A stretch of DNA of 64,000 nucleotides from Virgibacillus sp. NKC19-16 (GCF_021560035.1 NZ_CP074373.1:616001-680000), one strand, 5' to 3'. Numbered from the stretch's first letter, positions 7,064-16,183 are shown. Numbers and translations are program-made. Notes: generated by a model not told the origin, from the letters alone.

Positions 7064-7750
7064 ATGACATCATTTAATTGGAAAAAAGAAGCAGAATTAC
7101 AATGGGATAATCGTGCACACTTTTGGAATGAACGGAGTGTGAATATGTGGGATAATGGAAGTAGAAAGGATATTATTCCTTTTGTAGAAAACCATGTTAA
7201 AGAGGGCGGCAAGATCCTGGATATTGGCTGTGGAGATGGTTATGGATCCTATAAATTGTATAAGGCTGGCTATGATGTGGTCGGGATGGATATTTCCAGT
7301 GAAATGGTCGCGCTTGCCAAGGAACGAGCCAAGCATGAAGGTATTCCTTTTTCACAAGGTGATGTAAGTGACATGCCATTTGAAAATGGGAGCTTTGACG
7401 CGGTAATGGCGATTAATGTGTTGGAATGGACAGAATCCCCTGCTAAAGCTATCCATGAATTAAAGCGTGTCGTGAAAAAAGATGGATTGCTCTGTGTGGG
7501 AATTCTAGGTCCAACTGCTGGTCCAAGAACAAATAGCTATCCCCGTCTGCTTGGTAAAAAAGCGATTGCCAATACGATGATGCCATGGGAATTCAGGCAG
7601 CTTACCACAGATAATAATTTGGAATATATTGATGGGGTCGGTGTTTATAAAGACGGCGTGAAAGAGCATCACTATAAAGACTTGCCAATAGAGCTAAAAC
7701 AAGCTTTGACATTTATGTGGATATTTATGCTTCGAAAAGGTAGTGAATAA
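7064..7750 (+). CDS. Class I SAM-dependent methyltransferase
   Basis: A 228-residue Rossmann-fold methyltransferase (Methyltransf_11 type). Motif I is LDIGCGDG at 52-59; motif II acidic residue in VVGMDIS; motif III area QGDVSDMPF; motif IV FDAVMAINVLEW. The substrate is unknown: the C-terminal part (TAGPRTNSYPRLLGK, MMPWEFRQL) resembles small-molecule or quinone-type methylases rather than RNA enzymes. ATG at 7064 follows GGAGGAGGGA. It is followed with almost no gap by a small gene, so the two are probably cotranscribed. Confidence 0.88.
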   Translation: MTSFNWKKEAELQWDNRAHFWNERSVNMWDNGSRKDIIPFVENHVKEGGKILDIGCGDGYGSYKLYKAGYDVVGMDISSEMVALAKERAKHEGIPFSQGDVSDMPFENGSFDAVMAINVLEWTESPAKAIHELKRVVKKDGLLCVGILGPTAGPRTNSYPRLLGKKAIANTMMPWEFRQLTTDNNLEYIDGVGVYKDGVKEHHYKDLPIELKQALTFMWIFMLRKGSE

Positions 7751-7751
7751 A

Positions 7752-8057
7752 GTGGATAAAAAAGAAATAGAAGAACAAGTCATCGAAAGTTATCAAAACG
7801 ATGAGAAAATGATGATATTAATTTATGCCCAATGGTGTATTAATAATGATCTTCATCCGAATGTTTTATATGAACAAGCCTATCCGGCTCAATTGAGGAA
7901 TAACACGCTAGCAGAAACAATGGAATTAACTGTTTCTAAAAAAGAATCCGAGGACATAGATGATCAAACGGTTTTACAAGTACTTCAGCTTTTCGGAAAT
8001 GACGATTTAGCTTTTATTGTACAGGGAGAAATAGAGAAACGGGAGAAGAAATCGTAA
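7752..8057 (+). CDS. Hypothetical protein, ~101 residues, helical
   Basis: It starts at the methyltransferase stop; GTG at 7752 lies 8 bp after AAAAGG, and GTG at 7743 in the same frame is the alternative. The product is acidic and probably all-helical (EEQVIESYQNDEKMMILIYAQWCINNDL, LAETMELTVSKKESEDIDDQTVLQVLQLF). I do not recognise a family; the first 50 residues look like a small helical regulator. Close coupling to the methyltransferase suggests a related role, but this is inference only. Confidence 0.7.
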   Translation: MDKKEIEEQVIESYQNDEKMMILIYAQWCINNDLHPNVLYEQAYPAQLRNNTLAETMELTVSKKESEDIDDQTVLQVLQLFGNDDLAFIVQGEIEKREKKS

Positions 8058-8070
8058 TTCTCCGTTTCTC
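8034..8070. terminator. Inverted repeat between convergent genes
   Basis: GAGAAACGGGAGAA (8034-8047) pairs with ATTCTCCGTTTCTC (8057-8070). No clear T-run follows on either strand, so terminator strength is doubtful, but its position between two convergent stops fits that role. Confidence 0.5.
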
Positions 8071-8081
8071 TAACTCACTCA

Positions 8082-8954
8082 TCATGCAAATAACTTAATC
8101 AACGCCTGAGTCCCGCTGTCATTTTCACCTTGTTCAGCGAGCTCCTTATAAAGGTCCAGGGAAAGTGAGAGTCCTGGCGTTGACAGTCCCATCTCTTGAG
8201 CGGATTCAAGCGCAATGGTCATATCTTTGATAAAATGTTTCACATAAAATCCTGGTGCGTAATCACCTTCAAGCATGCGAGGTGCCAGTTTTGACAGGGA
8301 AAAACTGCCTGCTGCTCCTGTTGTAATGCTATCAAGCACACGCGAAGGGTCGAGTCCCGATTTTCTAGCATAGGAGATTGCCTCACAAACTCCAATCATA
8401 TTTGAAGCGATGGTAATTTGATTGGCTAATTTCGTGTGCTGGCCTGCTCCTGCCCCGCCTTGTAGGATAATATTTTCGCCAACAACATCAAAAAGAGGTA
8501 AGACGGAATCAAACGTCTCCTGGTCGCCACCTGCCATAATTGCAAGTGTCCCACTTTTTGCTCCAACATCACCGCCGGAAACAGGTGCATCCATGGAAGA
8601 AATATTTTTCTCCCGTGCTTGTTTATAAATTTCTACGGCCAAAGCAGGTTTTGAGGTTGTCATATCAACGACATATGACCCTTCCTTCGCATTTTCAAGA
8701 ATACCATTTTCTCCAAAATAAACTTCCTCTACATCTGATGGATAACCGACCATGGTGATAATTACATCCGTTGTTTGTGCTAATTCAGCGACAGAGCTTT
8801 TCCAAGTTGCACCGTTATCGACTAGCTCACTGGCTTTTTCCTTGGTCCGTGTATAGACAGATACGGGATAACCAGCGTTTTGTAAGTTTGCTGCCATGCT
8901 CTTCCCCATTACACCTGCGCCTATGAAACCAATTTTTGCATTAATTGAAAGCAT
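8082..8954 (-). CDS. ykwC: 3-hydroxyisobutyrate dehydrogenase-family oxidoreductase
   Basis: NAD(P)-dependent beta-hydroxyacid dehydrogenase, 290 residues. The N-terminal dinucleotide fold has IGFIGAGVMG at 8-17; the substrate loop is DAPVSGGDVGAKSGTLAIMAGG; the catalytic Lys lies in GAGQHTKLANQ. The C-terminal helical domain includes FYVKHFIKDM. The substrate (3-hydroxyisobutyrate, 2-hydroxy-3-oxopropionate or similar) cannot be read from sequence. It corresponds to B. subtilis YkwC as I recall it. ATG at 8954 follows GAGGAGAG. It is a single gene. Confidence 0.88.
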   Translation of the reverse strand: MLSINAKIGFIGAGVMGKSMAANLQNAGYPVSVYTRTKEKASELVDNGATWKSSVAELAQTTDVIITMVGYPSDVEEVYFGENGILENAKEGSYVVDMTTSKPALAVEIYKQAREKNISSMDAPVSGGDVGAKSGTLAIMAGGDQETFDSVLPLFDVVGENIILQGGAGAGQHTKLANQITIASNMIGVCEAISYARKSGLDPSRVLDSITTGAAGSFSLSKLAPRMLEGDYAPGFYVKHFIKDMTIALESAQEMGLSTPGLSLSLDLYKELAEQGENDSGTQALIKLFA

Positions 8955-9166
8955 ACGATCATCTCTCCTCTTTAAAAGTGGTCTTTATATTTATTTCGAC
9001 ACTGTTCACGCCAATTCCTTTATAACACAAATAATTCCTTTATTCGAAAAAAGAGGATGACATTCCCGCTATTGACATGATTTGGGAGCTTAAGCAGAGA
9101 ATCATTATAATACTTTTACACATAGTATAGGTAGCACGGTTAAACAATTAATGGAGGCTGATCGTA

Positions 9167-9832
9167 ATGATTACAAGCGAGCAACTTGCCCAGTGCAAAA
9201 CTGCATTAATGGCTAGGCAAACAGAATTAATTAACCACGTGCAGGATCACTTTGGTAAAACGCTTGAAATGACAAAAGAGTCGATAGGCGAGTTGTCAAA
9301 TTATGATAATCATCCTGGGGACATGGGGACAGAGATGTTCGAAAGAGGAAAGGACCTCGCGCTTAATGAACATGCGGAAACGGAATTAAAAGAGATTAAT
9401 GAGTCGCTTCATGCTATTGAAGAGGGGACGTATGGCATTTGCGGTAAATGTGGGGAAGATATCCCGTTTGAACGATTAGAAGCTCTGCCAACTGCTGATC
9501 GGTGTATTGAACATGTGAATGATGCCAATTTCGAGCATAGCAGGCCTGTAGAAGAGCAAGTATTTAGTCCAAATATTAATCCGGATGAAGTCACAGATGA
9601 AGAACAAGTTGGTTATGATTCAGAAGATGCCTGGCAAGAGGTGAGTCGTTACGGTACATCTGAAACACCATCTGACTTCTATGGAGATAAAGATAATTAT
9701 GATGAAATGTATCCAAATAGCGACGAAAATGTTGGATCAACAGAGGATTTAGAGGGCTATTTAGCCGCGGATATAGACGGCAATTATGACGGAGTTACTT
9801 GGAATCATAATAAATATGAGGATGAGTATTAA
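9167..9832 (+). CDS. yteA: YteA-family DksA/TraR-like zinc-finger protein
   Basis: 221 residues. Coiled-coil helices occupy ~1-80 and a DksA/TraR-type finger CGKCGEDIPFERL...DRCIEH lies near 91-116 (Cys-x2-Cys...Cys-x2-His). A long acidic tail ends GVTWNHNKYEDEY. Proteins of this family (YteA/YocK in B. subtilis) are found in spore-formers and are often expressed in sporulation; direct RNA polymerase binding as by DksA is an inference. ATG at 9167 follows TGGAGG. It is monocistronic. Confidence 0.88.
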   Translation: MITSEQLAQCKTALMARQTELINHVQDHFGKTLEMTKESIGELSNYDNHPGDMGTEMFERGKDLALNEHAETELKEINESLHAIEEGTYGICGKCGEDIPFERLEALPTADRCIEHVNDANFEHSRPVEEQVFSPNINPDEVTDEEQVGYDSEDAWQEVSRYGTSETPSDFYGDKDNYDEMYPNSDENVGSTEDLEGYLAADIDGNYDGVTWNHNKYEDEY

Positions 9833-10272
9833 GATTTTTTGTGATAGGGAATATTCACTATCGTTTTGGCTGTTTTTCAATTTTTAGGTAGCTTAGACAC
9901 CGTTTGAGTTACTTTTTCGTAACTTTGGTAACATAGACCCTCTATGTTACCAAAGTTACCTTTTCAAGACATTGGTCACATAGAGCCGCTTTATGTTACC
10001 GTTTGAGTAACATTTCCACAATCCCATCCACCTAGAAACGTTCGCTACTACCATTTTAGCTTTTTTATGTCGTTTTTTGCCTCCCCGAATTCCGCCAAAA
10101 CGAAACCCACAAAACAACTAATCCATTGGCCAATCCCGCCAACTCCGGCAATAATATAAGCAGCAATATCTATTGTAGAGATTTTTGTTCAATAGTTAGT
10201 GCGAAATATCACAAAACATAAGTGAGATATGACAAAAAGAGAACAATCTCATTTAAAGTTATTCGACAAAAT
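9833..10272. repeat. GTTAC-rich intergenic region with a perfect 19-bp inverted repeat
   Basis: Bases 9919-9937 and 9941-9959 are perfectly complementary with a 3-bp loop (CCC). A second imperfect copy follows at 9974-9999 (GGTCACATAGA...TATGTTACC). CCGTTTGAGTTAC (~9900) and CCGTTTGAGTAAC (~9999) flank the pair. There is no T-run after the palindrome, so it is not a standard terminator. The stretch lies between convergent yteA and htrA; I see no gene in it. Confidence 0.85.
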
Positions 10273-10305
10273 AAAAAACCCAACCCAGGATATGGGCTAG
10301 GTTCT
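10273..10305 (-). terminator. htrA terminator
   Basis: On the minus strand, AACCTAGCCCA pairs with TGGGTTGGGTT (G-U wobbles), followed by a T-run (plus-strand A-run at 10272-10278). Confidence 0.8.
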
Positions 10306-10331
10306 TTCGTACACTGAGCTATCTAAAGTTA

Positions 10332-11729
10332 TCACAGTTCTTGCTCTTCTTGTTGACCTTGGAGTTCAAGATCTACTGTTTCCTGATCACCGTCCCTGTA
10401 ATATTCTATTTCAATTGTATCGCCGATTTGATTATCATCGGAATAGAGATGCTGTCTTAAATCTAAAATGGATGTCACTTCTTCACCATTGATCTTCGTA
10501 ATGACGTCATACTGTTGTAAGCCTGCTTGATCTGCTGATGAATTTGTTTGAACATCTGCAACTACCATGCCGCCTCCTACGTCATTTGGTATGTTGATCT
10601 CACTGCGGTATTGAGGAGGTACTTGTTGTAAGCTGGCTATCGTGATTCCAATGACCGGTCTCTCTATTTCTCCATTTGTTTCGAGTTGCTCCATGATTGG
10701 CAGGGCTTCGTCAATTGGGATGGCAAATCCGATACCTTCTACAGCTTGCTGTGCAATTTTCATAGAGTTAATCCCAATTACTTCTCCCTCACTCGTGACT
10801 AATGCGCCGCCGCTATTCCCAGGGTTAATAGCTGCATCTGTTTGAATAACTTCTGTCACCCAGTCCGGCTGGCCGTCCTGATTTGTATCCACACTGACCG
10901 ATCTCTCTAAGCCACTGACAATACCCTGTGTAACGGTGTTAGCAAATTCCTCGCCGAGCGGATTTCCAATAGCTGCAACTGTTTCACCAACTTGCAGGTC
11001 GCTTGATGAACCTAAATTGGCAACGGTGTCGACATTCTCTCCATCAATTTCTAAAACGGCTAAATCTGTTAAGGGGTCAGTCCCTAGTACCTGTGCAGGA
11101 ACTTCTTCTTCATCATTTAACCTAACTTCAACCTCTTCAGCATCTTGAATAACATGCTGATTGGTTACAACATATGCACTGCCATCTTCTTTCTTATAGA
11201 TAATACCTGAACCACTTCCAGCCTCATTTTCACTTTGTTCCCAGATATTTCGCTGCTGCAGGTTTGTAACTCCTACAACCGCTTCGGATGCTTCCTCCAT
11301 ATTGGAAGCGGCATCCGCATTACCTGTGGATAATGTATCTACAACTTCTGTTGATTCGCTTTCCGAGGTTTCTGCAGATTCGGATGATGTTTCAGCTGAA
11401 TCATTAAGTGAGATAACGCCACTGGTAAATAATACAATGACAACAGCAGCAGAAATAAGTCCGCCAACAATTCCTCCAAGCAGAACACCTACGCCGGATT
11501 TTTTTGATTTTGGCTTTTTCTCTGGCTCTGTCGTAGTAGCTCGATTCTCTTCATCTGTGCTGGTTTGTTCTCCCTCGACGTTGGTAGGTTCTTCCACACC
11601 GTCAGCTGTTTCCCCCTCTTTAACGTTTGTTGATTCCTTCTCATCACCCGTTGATTCTTCCTCAACGCCCGATGGTTCCTCCACTTCATTATGATTAAGT
11701 GATTTGTTTTCTTCATTGTTGTTATCCAT
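10332..11729 (-). CDS. htrA: HtrA/DegP-like membrane-anchored serine protease
   Basis: Quality-control protease outside the membrane that degrades misfolded secreted proteins. 465 residues: an acidic cytosolic N-terminus with ESTxxE/EPTN-like near-repeats (1-75), one membrane helix (~80-104), a Ser/Glu-rich linker, a trypsin-like domain with His192 (TNQHVIQD), Asp222 (DPLTDLAVLEID) and Ser306 (GNSGGAL), and one PDZ domain (~360-455). It is divergent from cssRS, the system that in B. subtilis activates htrA/htrB under secretion stress. Upstream lie three 11-bp direct repeats and a sigma-B-type promoter. It may be either the HtrA or HtrB orthologue. Confidence 0.93.
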   Translation of the reverse strand: MDNNNEENKSLNHNEVEEPSGVEEESTGDEKESTNVKEGETADGVEEPTNVEGEQTSTDEENRATTTEPEKKPKSKKSGVGVLLGGIVGGLISAAVVIVLFTSGVISLNDSAETSSESAETSESESTEVVDTLSTGNADAASNMEEASEAVVGVTNLQQRNIWEQSENEAGSGSGIIYKKEDGSAYVVTNQHVIQDAEEVEVRLNDEEEVPAQVLGTDPLTDLAVLEIDGENVDTVANLGSSSDLQVGETVAAIGNPLGEEFANTVTQGIVSGLERSVSVDTNQDGQPDWVTEVIQTDAAINPGNSGGALVTSEGEVIGINSMKIAQQAVEGIGFAIPIDEALPIMEQLETNGEIERPVIGITIASLQQVPPQYRSEINIPNDVGGGMVVADVQTNSSADQAGLQQYDVITKINGEEVTSILDLRQHLYSDDNQIGDTIEIEYYRDGDQETVDLELQGQQEEQEL

Positions 11730-11847
11730 TATGTTATCACTCCAATTTCATTAAGTTTACAGTTAAGAAAGTATATCCATATTCTTACTGCATAAGTGCA
11801 TCTACCAAATGTTCTAATAATCTTATAATACCGTACCATTTTGGCGC

Positions 11848-11880
11848 ATATTTGGGATAAATGTGGGAGAAATGTGTAAA
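11848..11880 (-). promoter_or_regulatory. 11-bp direct repeats, candidate CssR operator
   Basis: AAATGTG begins at 11859 and 11870 and a related ATATTTG at 11848, so three half-sites are 11 bp apart, as expected for tandem binding of an OmpR-family regulator. They sit directly upstream of a poor -35 and a TATTAT -10 for htrA on the minus strand (around 11824-11829), the arrangement of an activated promoter. Assignment to CssR is from the neighbouring genes. Confidence 0.5.
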
Positions 11881-11929
11881 ACTTCGCGGTAAGATAAGGT
11901 TTCTAATATTAATCGAGTTCCTATATCCT

Positions 11930-11955
11930 TTACCCAAAAATAATAATGATCAAAC
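11930..11955 (-). promoter_or_regulatory. Sigma-B-type promoter upstream of htrA
   Basis: On the minus strand: GTTTGA (11950-11955), a 14-bp spacer, GGGTAA (11930-11935). It matches the general-stress consensus GTTTAA-N14-GGGTAT with correct spacing and points at htrA, leaving a leader of ~195 nt. Confidence 0.55.
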
Positions 11956-12035
11956 TAATTGAACTGACGCACAGGTTCAAGCTACACTTTATGGTAAAAT
12001 AAATGTACGAATTATGATGGAAAGGTGATTGTCTA

Positions 12036-12719
12036 ATGAAATATCATATTGGCGTTGTAGAGGACGACAAAAATATACAAAATATCGTTTCCGCTTATTT
12101 AAAAAAAGAAGGATTTGATGTCACCATTCTGGATTCTGCAGAAGCAGCCTGGGACGTGTGGGAGATAAACCCTCCGGATATGTGGATTTTAGATATTATG
12201 CTTCCGGGGATGGATGGGTATGAATTTTGCAAAAAAATACGTAATGAAAGTGATATACCTATTATTATTATCTCAGCGAAGGATGAGGAGATCGATAAAA
12301 TTCTCGGGCTTGAGCTGGGCGGTGATGATTATTTAACGAAACCTTTCAGCCCACGAGAATTAACGGCACGTGTCAAAAGGCTATTTAAACGGGTACGTAC
12401 AGTGACAAAAGAGGAAGAAATTTCTCAGGATAAAGTCAAGGTTGATCATTTATTCATTCATAAGAATGATCGGCGCGTATTTTGGGATGGCGTGGAACAG
12501 GAAGTAACGACAAAGGAATTTGATATGCTTTTGCTGTTTGCTGAAAATCCAAATCGGGCATTTTCCAGAGAGGAATTATTAGTGAAGGTATGGGGTGATG
12601 ATTACTTTGGAAGTGACCGCGCGGTAGATGATTTAGTGAAACGAATCCGAAAAAAATTCGCAACCCTAGCCCTAGAGACGGTATGGGGTTATGGGTACCG
12701 CCTGCGAGAAGAGGGTTAA
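12036..12719 (+). CDS. cssR: Secretion-stress response regulator
   Basis: OmpR/PhoB-family regulator of 227 residues. The receiver domain has VVEDDK and phosphoacceptor Asp53 (WILDIMLPGMDGY), a conserved Lys in YLTKPFSPREL, and a winged-helix domain with TTKEFDMLLLF and SDRAVDDLVKRIRKKF. The sequence resembles B. subtilis CssR as I recall it (WILDIMLP, LGLELG, DYFGTDRVVDDLV). It is divergent from htrA and 3 bp before the kinase gene, so the three form one regulatory module responding to misfolded exported proteins. Confidence 0.9.
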   Translation: MKYHIGVVEDDKNIQNIVSAYLKKEGFDVTILDSAEAAWDVWEINPPDMWILDIMLPGMDGYEFCKKIRNESDIPIIIISAKDEEIDKILGLELGGDDYLTKPFSPRELTARVKRLFKRVRTVTKEEEISQDKVKVDHLFIHKNDRRVFWDGVEQEVTTKEFDMLLLFAENPNRAFSREELLVKVWGDDYFGSDRAVDDLVKRIRKKFATLALETVWGYGYRLREEG

Positions 12720-12722
12720 TTC

Positions 12723-14042
12723 ATGAAACTTCAACACCAGTTGAACATTGCTTTTACGACATTGCTTATTGTGATTATGGCTGTAGCAGGCTATGTTATT
12801 TACTCCTTGATTTTAGATTTGTTGATCCAGGATGAACAGCGGCAATTAAGGCAGAATGGTGAAATTCTAGTAAGTGTAATGACGGAGCAGTATGGGACAG
12901 GTCAATATGCTGAACTATTACAGGACCAGGACCTGCAGCTGTTCCTATACGATCGTAACCAGGATGCTGTGCTGTTTTCAACAATGTCAAATCGAATTGT
13001 ACGTGGCCTGTGGGAAAACAATGATTTTGCGGATGATAGTGAAAACCTTTGGGAGTTTGGAGATAATAATTTTGTTACGTCGAGAATTTTGTTTTATCCG
13101 CAAGATACCGGAATTGAGTTAATTTTACTAACACCGATGAATGATATACAAGCTGTCCAGCAAAATTTTGTTGCCAGGATGCTTTTGGTATTTCTGATTG
13201 GTGCGGCAGTGGCTGTTTTAATAAGTACATTTTTAACAAATAAATTGGTAACTCCACTTTCCAAGTTAAAATGGCAATTAAAGAAGATTGAAAAACGGCA
13301 ATTTGATGATATAGAACGCATCAATGCAACAGGGGAGATTAAGGAAGTTGAACAAAGTGTATACGAAATGGCAGAAGAACTTCAAAGATATATGCACACA
13401 CAGCAGAGCTTTTTTCAAAATGCGAGCCATGAACTGAAAACACCCTTAATGACGATTCAAGGCTATGCAGAAGGGATCAGGGATCGGATTTTTGATGAAA
13501 AGGATCAGGAAAAAGGCTTGGAAGTAATGGTGACCGAAGTAAATCGCCTTAAAACGATTATTAATGAAATGATCGTATTAGCGAAACTCGATAGTGAGCC
13601 CGCTGCTTATAACAGGACCCAAGTTAAACTTCGTTCATTGATCAATCAAGTCGAAGAACGCGCATTACCATTGGTGAATGAAAAAGATATTGACTTCCAT
13701 CATAATGTAGAAGGTGATATTACGTTAATGGTGGATGAGGAAAAGTTACTCCGGGCCTTGTTGAATTTGACAATCAATGGTATTCGCCATGCGAAATCAC
13801 AGGTCGCTATACATGTTTATCAGCGAAATCAAATGACTACAATTACAGTAGAAGACGATGGAGACGGTGTATCTGAGGATTTGATTCCACATATTTTTCA
13901 CCGGTTTGTAAAAGGTAAGAACGGGGAAACAGGTCTAGGCTTGGCTATTGCGCGTGCGATTATCGAGCAGTCCGGTGGTAAAATCAAAGTTGCTGACTCA
14001 GAACTTGGTGGGGCAAAATTCGAAATAGTTTTTCCAAAATAA
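12723..14042 (+). CDS. cssS: Secretion-stress sensor histidine kinase
   Basis: 439-residue membrane kinase. Helices ~10-32 and ~150-171 flank an extracytoplasmic sensor of ~115 residues; a HAMP linker follows, then the H-box NASHELKTPLMTIQGY with His236, N-box NLTINGIRHA, and G-boxes EDDGDGVSEDL and GLGLAIARAI. The F-box HIFHRFVKG is present. The ribosome site GAAGAGGG lies inside the end of cssR, so the pair is translationally coupled. No terminator separates it clearly from typA, which has its own promoter. Confidence 0.9.
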   Translation: MKLQHQLNIAFTTLLIVIMAVAGYVIYSLILDLLIQDEQRQLRQNGEILVSVMTEQYGTGQYAELLQDQDLQLFLYDRNQDAVLFSTMSNRIVRGLWENNDFADDSENLWEFGDNNFVTSRILFYPQDTGIELILLTPMNDIQAVQQNFVARMLLVFLIGAAVAVLISTFLTNKLVTPLSKLKWQLKKIEKRQFDDIERINATGEIKEVEQSVYEMAEELQRYMHTQQSFFQNASHELKTPLMTIQGYAEGIRDRIFDEKDQEKGLEVMVTEVNRLKTIINEMIVLAKLDSEPAAYNRTQVKLRSLINQVEERALPLVNEKDIDFHHNVEGDITLMVDEEKLLRALLNLTINGIRHAKSQVAIHVYQRNQMTTITVEDDGDGVSEDLIPHIFHRFVKGKNGETGLGLAIARAIIEQSGGKIKVADSELGGAKFEIVFPK

Positions 14043-14045
14043 ATT

Positions 14046-14074
14046 TTGCATCAGCATAAGTTTTATGATATAAT
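14046..14074 (+). promoter_or_regulatory. Strong promoter of typA
   Basis: TTGCAT (14046-14051), a 17-bp spacer, TATAAT (14069-14074) with an extended TGA just before it. It starts 4 bp after the cssS stop. Confidence 0.8.
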
Positions 14075-14116
14075 CCTTAAGTTGACTTATCCTTAATATA
14101 GAGGAGCGAACGTTTT

Positions 14117-15946
14117 ATGCAATTAAGAGAAGATATTCGTAATATCGCCATTATTGCCCACGTTGACCACGGTAAAACAACACTCGTGGATCAAATGTTA
14201 AAATACTCCGGAACGTTCCGTGAAAATGAGCAAGTAGATGAACGTGCCATGGACACTGGGGACATTGAAAAAGAGCGTGGTATTACAATTTTGGCGAAGA
14301 ACACAGCGATTAATTATAAAGATACAACCATCAATATTCTCGACACGCCTGGGCATGCCGATTTTGGTGGTGAAGTTGAGCGGATTATGAAAATGGTAGA
14401 CGGTGTAGCTTTAGTTGTGGATGCTTATGAAGGAACAATGCCACAAACGCGTTTTGTGTTAATGAAAGCATTGGAACAAAAACTGACACCGATCGTCGTT
14501 TTAAACAAGATCGATCGTCCGAATGCAAGACCTACAGAAGTAGTTGATGAGGTACTTGATTTATTCATCGAACTTGGAGCTGATGATGAACAACTGGAAT
14601 TCCCTGTCGTTTATGCATCTGCATTGAATGGGACGTCAAGTTTGGAAGCCGACAACCAAGAAGAAACCATGGATCCTGTTTTCACAACCATTCTGGACCA
14701 TATCCCTGCACCAGCCGACACAAAAGATGAGCCTCTGCAATTTCAAGTAACATTGCTTGATTATAATGATTATGTTGGACGTATTGGTGTAGGGCGCATC
14801 GTTCGCGGGACGATAAGTGTTGGCCAGCAAGTAACGGTTATGAAAAAAGATGGCAGTCAGAAGTCATTCCGCATCAGTAAATTATTTGGCTTTATTGGAT
14901 TAAAACGAATTGAAATTCAAGAGGCAAAAGCTGGTGACATTGTTGCCATCTCAGGACTAGAAGATCTTAACGTAGGGGAGACAATTGGCGATAAAGATCA
15001 TCCAGAGGCATTACCGATGGTGCGAATTGATGAACCAACATTGCAAATGACATTTTTAGTGAATACCAGCCCTTTCGCAGGAAAAGAAGGGAAGTATATA
15101 ACGTCCAGACGGATTGAAGAACGATTACTAAAACAGCTTGAGACAGATGTTAGTCTTCGTGTAGATCCAACAGATTCACCGGATGCATGGACTGTTTCCG
15201 GACGCGGCGAGTTGCACCTGTCCATTTTGATTGAAAACATGCGCAGAGAAGGATTTGAATTACAACTTTCAAAACCTCAGGTAATCGTAAAAGAAATTGA
15301 TGGTCAGAAATGTGAACCGATGGAGCGTGTCCAAATAGACGTGCCTGAAGAGTATCAAGGACCGGTTATGGAATCCCTTGGTTATCGAAAAGGCGAAATG
15401 CTCGACATGATTAATGATGGCAATGGACAAGTTCGTCTCGAGTTCAAAGTACCTTCACGCGGCCTGCTTGGTTATACAACAGAGTTTATGACCCAGACAC
15501 ATGGATACGGAATTATAAATCATACCTTCGATGCTTACGAACCGATCGTAAAAGGACAAGTTGGTGGCAGACGAGAAGGTGTTCTAGTCGGTATGGAACA
15601 TGGTAAGGCAACAACATACGGTATCATGCAGCTTGAAGACCGAGGCACCATATTCGTTGAACCTGGAACGGAAATCTATGCAGGAATGATTGTTGGTGAA
15701 CACAACCGTGAGAACGACATTACGGTTAACATCACCAAAGAAAAACATCTGACAAACGTCCGTTCCGCAACCAAGGACCAAACGTCTACCATCAGGAAAA
15801 CAAAGGATATGTCACTAGAAGAAGCAATCCAATATTTAGACGACGATGAATACTGTGAAGTAACACCCGAATCAATTCGATTGCGGAAGAAGATACTGAA
15901 TAAAAACGAACGTGAGAAAGCAGCAAAGAAGTCTAAGTTAGGCTAG
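14117..15946 (+). CDS. typA: Translational GTPase TypA/BipA
   Basis: Ribosome-binding GTPase of the EF-G family, needed for ribosome assembly and growth under cold or stress. 609 residues, normal for TypA. G1 is AHVDHGKT (15-22), switch I region ends ERGITI, G3 DTPGHADFGGEVER, G4 NKIDRP, G5 SALNG. EF-G domain II and III follow, then domain V and the TypA-specific C-terminus with RSATKDQ and SLEEAIQYLDDDEYCEVTPESIRLRK. ATG at 14117 follows AGAGGAG. Strong promoter before and strong terminator after make it monocistronic. Confidence 0.97.
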   Translation: MQLREDIRNIAIIAHVDHGKTTLVDQMLKYSGTFRENEQVDERAMDTGDIEKERGITILAKNTAINYKDTTINILDTPGHADFGGEVERIMKMVDGVALVVDAYEGTMPQTRFVLMKALEQKLTPIVVLNKIDRPNARPTEVVDEVLDLFIELGADDEQLEFPVVYASALNGTSSLEADNQEETMDPVFTTILDHIPAPADTKDEPLQFQVTLLDYNDYVGRIGVGRIVRGTISVGQQVTVMKKDGSQKSFRISKLFGFIGLKRIEIQEAKAGDIVAISGLEDLNVGETIGDKDHPEALPMVRIDEPTLQMTFLVNTSPFAGKEGKYITSRRIEERLLKQLETDVSLRVDPTDSPDAWTVSGRGELHLSILIENMRREGFELQLSKPQVIVKEIDGQKCEPMERVQIDVPEEYQGPVMESLGYRKGEMLDMINDGNGQVRLEFKVPSRGLLGYTTEFMTQTHGYGIINHTFDAYEPIVKGQVGGRREGVLVGMEHGKATTYGIMQLEDRGTIFVEPGTEIYAGMIVGEHNRENDITVNITKEKHLTNVRSATKDQTSTIRKTKDMSLEEAIQYLDDDEYCEVTPESIRLRKKILNKNEREKAAKKSKLG

Positions 15947-15964
15947 CGCTGTGCGCGTTCTATG

Positions 15965-16012
15965 GGGCCTGTCCCCCGCTGTGCTAAAGTGGTGGGGACA
16001 GGCCCTTTTTTA
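15965..16012 (+). terminator. typA terminator
   Basis: GGGCCTGTCCCC (15965-15976) pairs with GGGGACAGGCCC (15994-16005), then seven T. The stem contains the same CCTGTCCC word as the dispersed elements near pncA. Confidence 0.92.
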
Positions 16013-16028
16013 AATGAGGAGCGCTGTT

Positions 16029-16183
16029 CGCGGGACAAATGGCGGCGTGCGCGGGACGAGGAGCACTATTCGCGGGACAAACGACAGCGTGCGCGGGACG
16101 AGAGGTGCAGACCGCGGAACAGATGACAGTGTGCGCGGAACAAATTGACACCAACGCGGGACAGGGGGCCCTGTTCGCGGAAA
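16029..16183. repeat. CGCGGGAC array, eight units at exact 21-bp period
   Basis: CGCGGGAC or CGCGGAAC starts at 16029, 16050, 16071, 16092, 16113, 16134, 16155 and 16176, every step 21 bp. The sequence between cores varies but alternates in style (..TTCGCGGGACAAA then ..GTGCGCGGGACGAG), giving a 42-bp super-period. It is inversely related to the array at 46.9 kb. It starts 17 bp after the typA terminator and is much more GC-rich than its surroundings. Confidence 0.93.

Noticed and set aside
9072-9111. TTGACA and TATAAT as a yteA promoter
   Set aside because: The spacer is 28 bp. The TATAAT alone may still serve with a weak -35 box.
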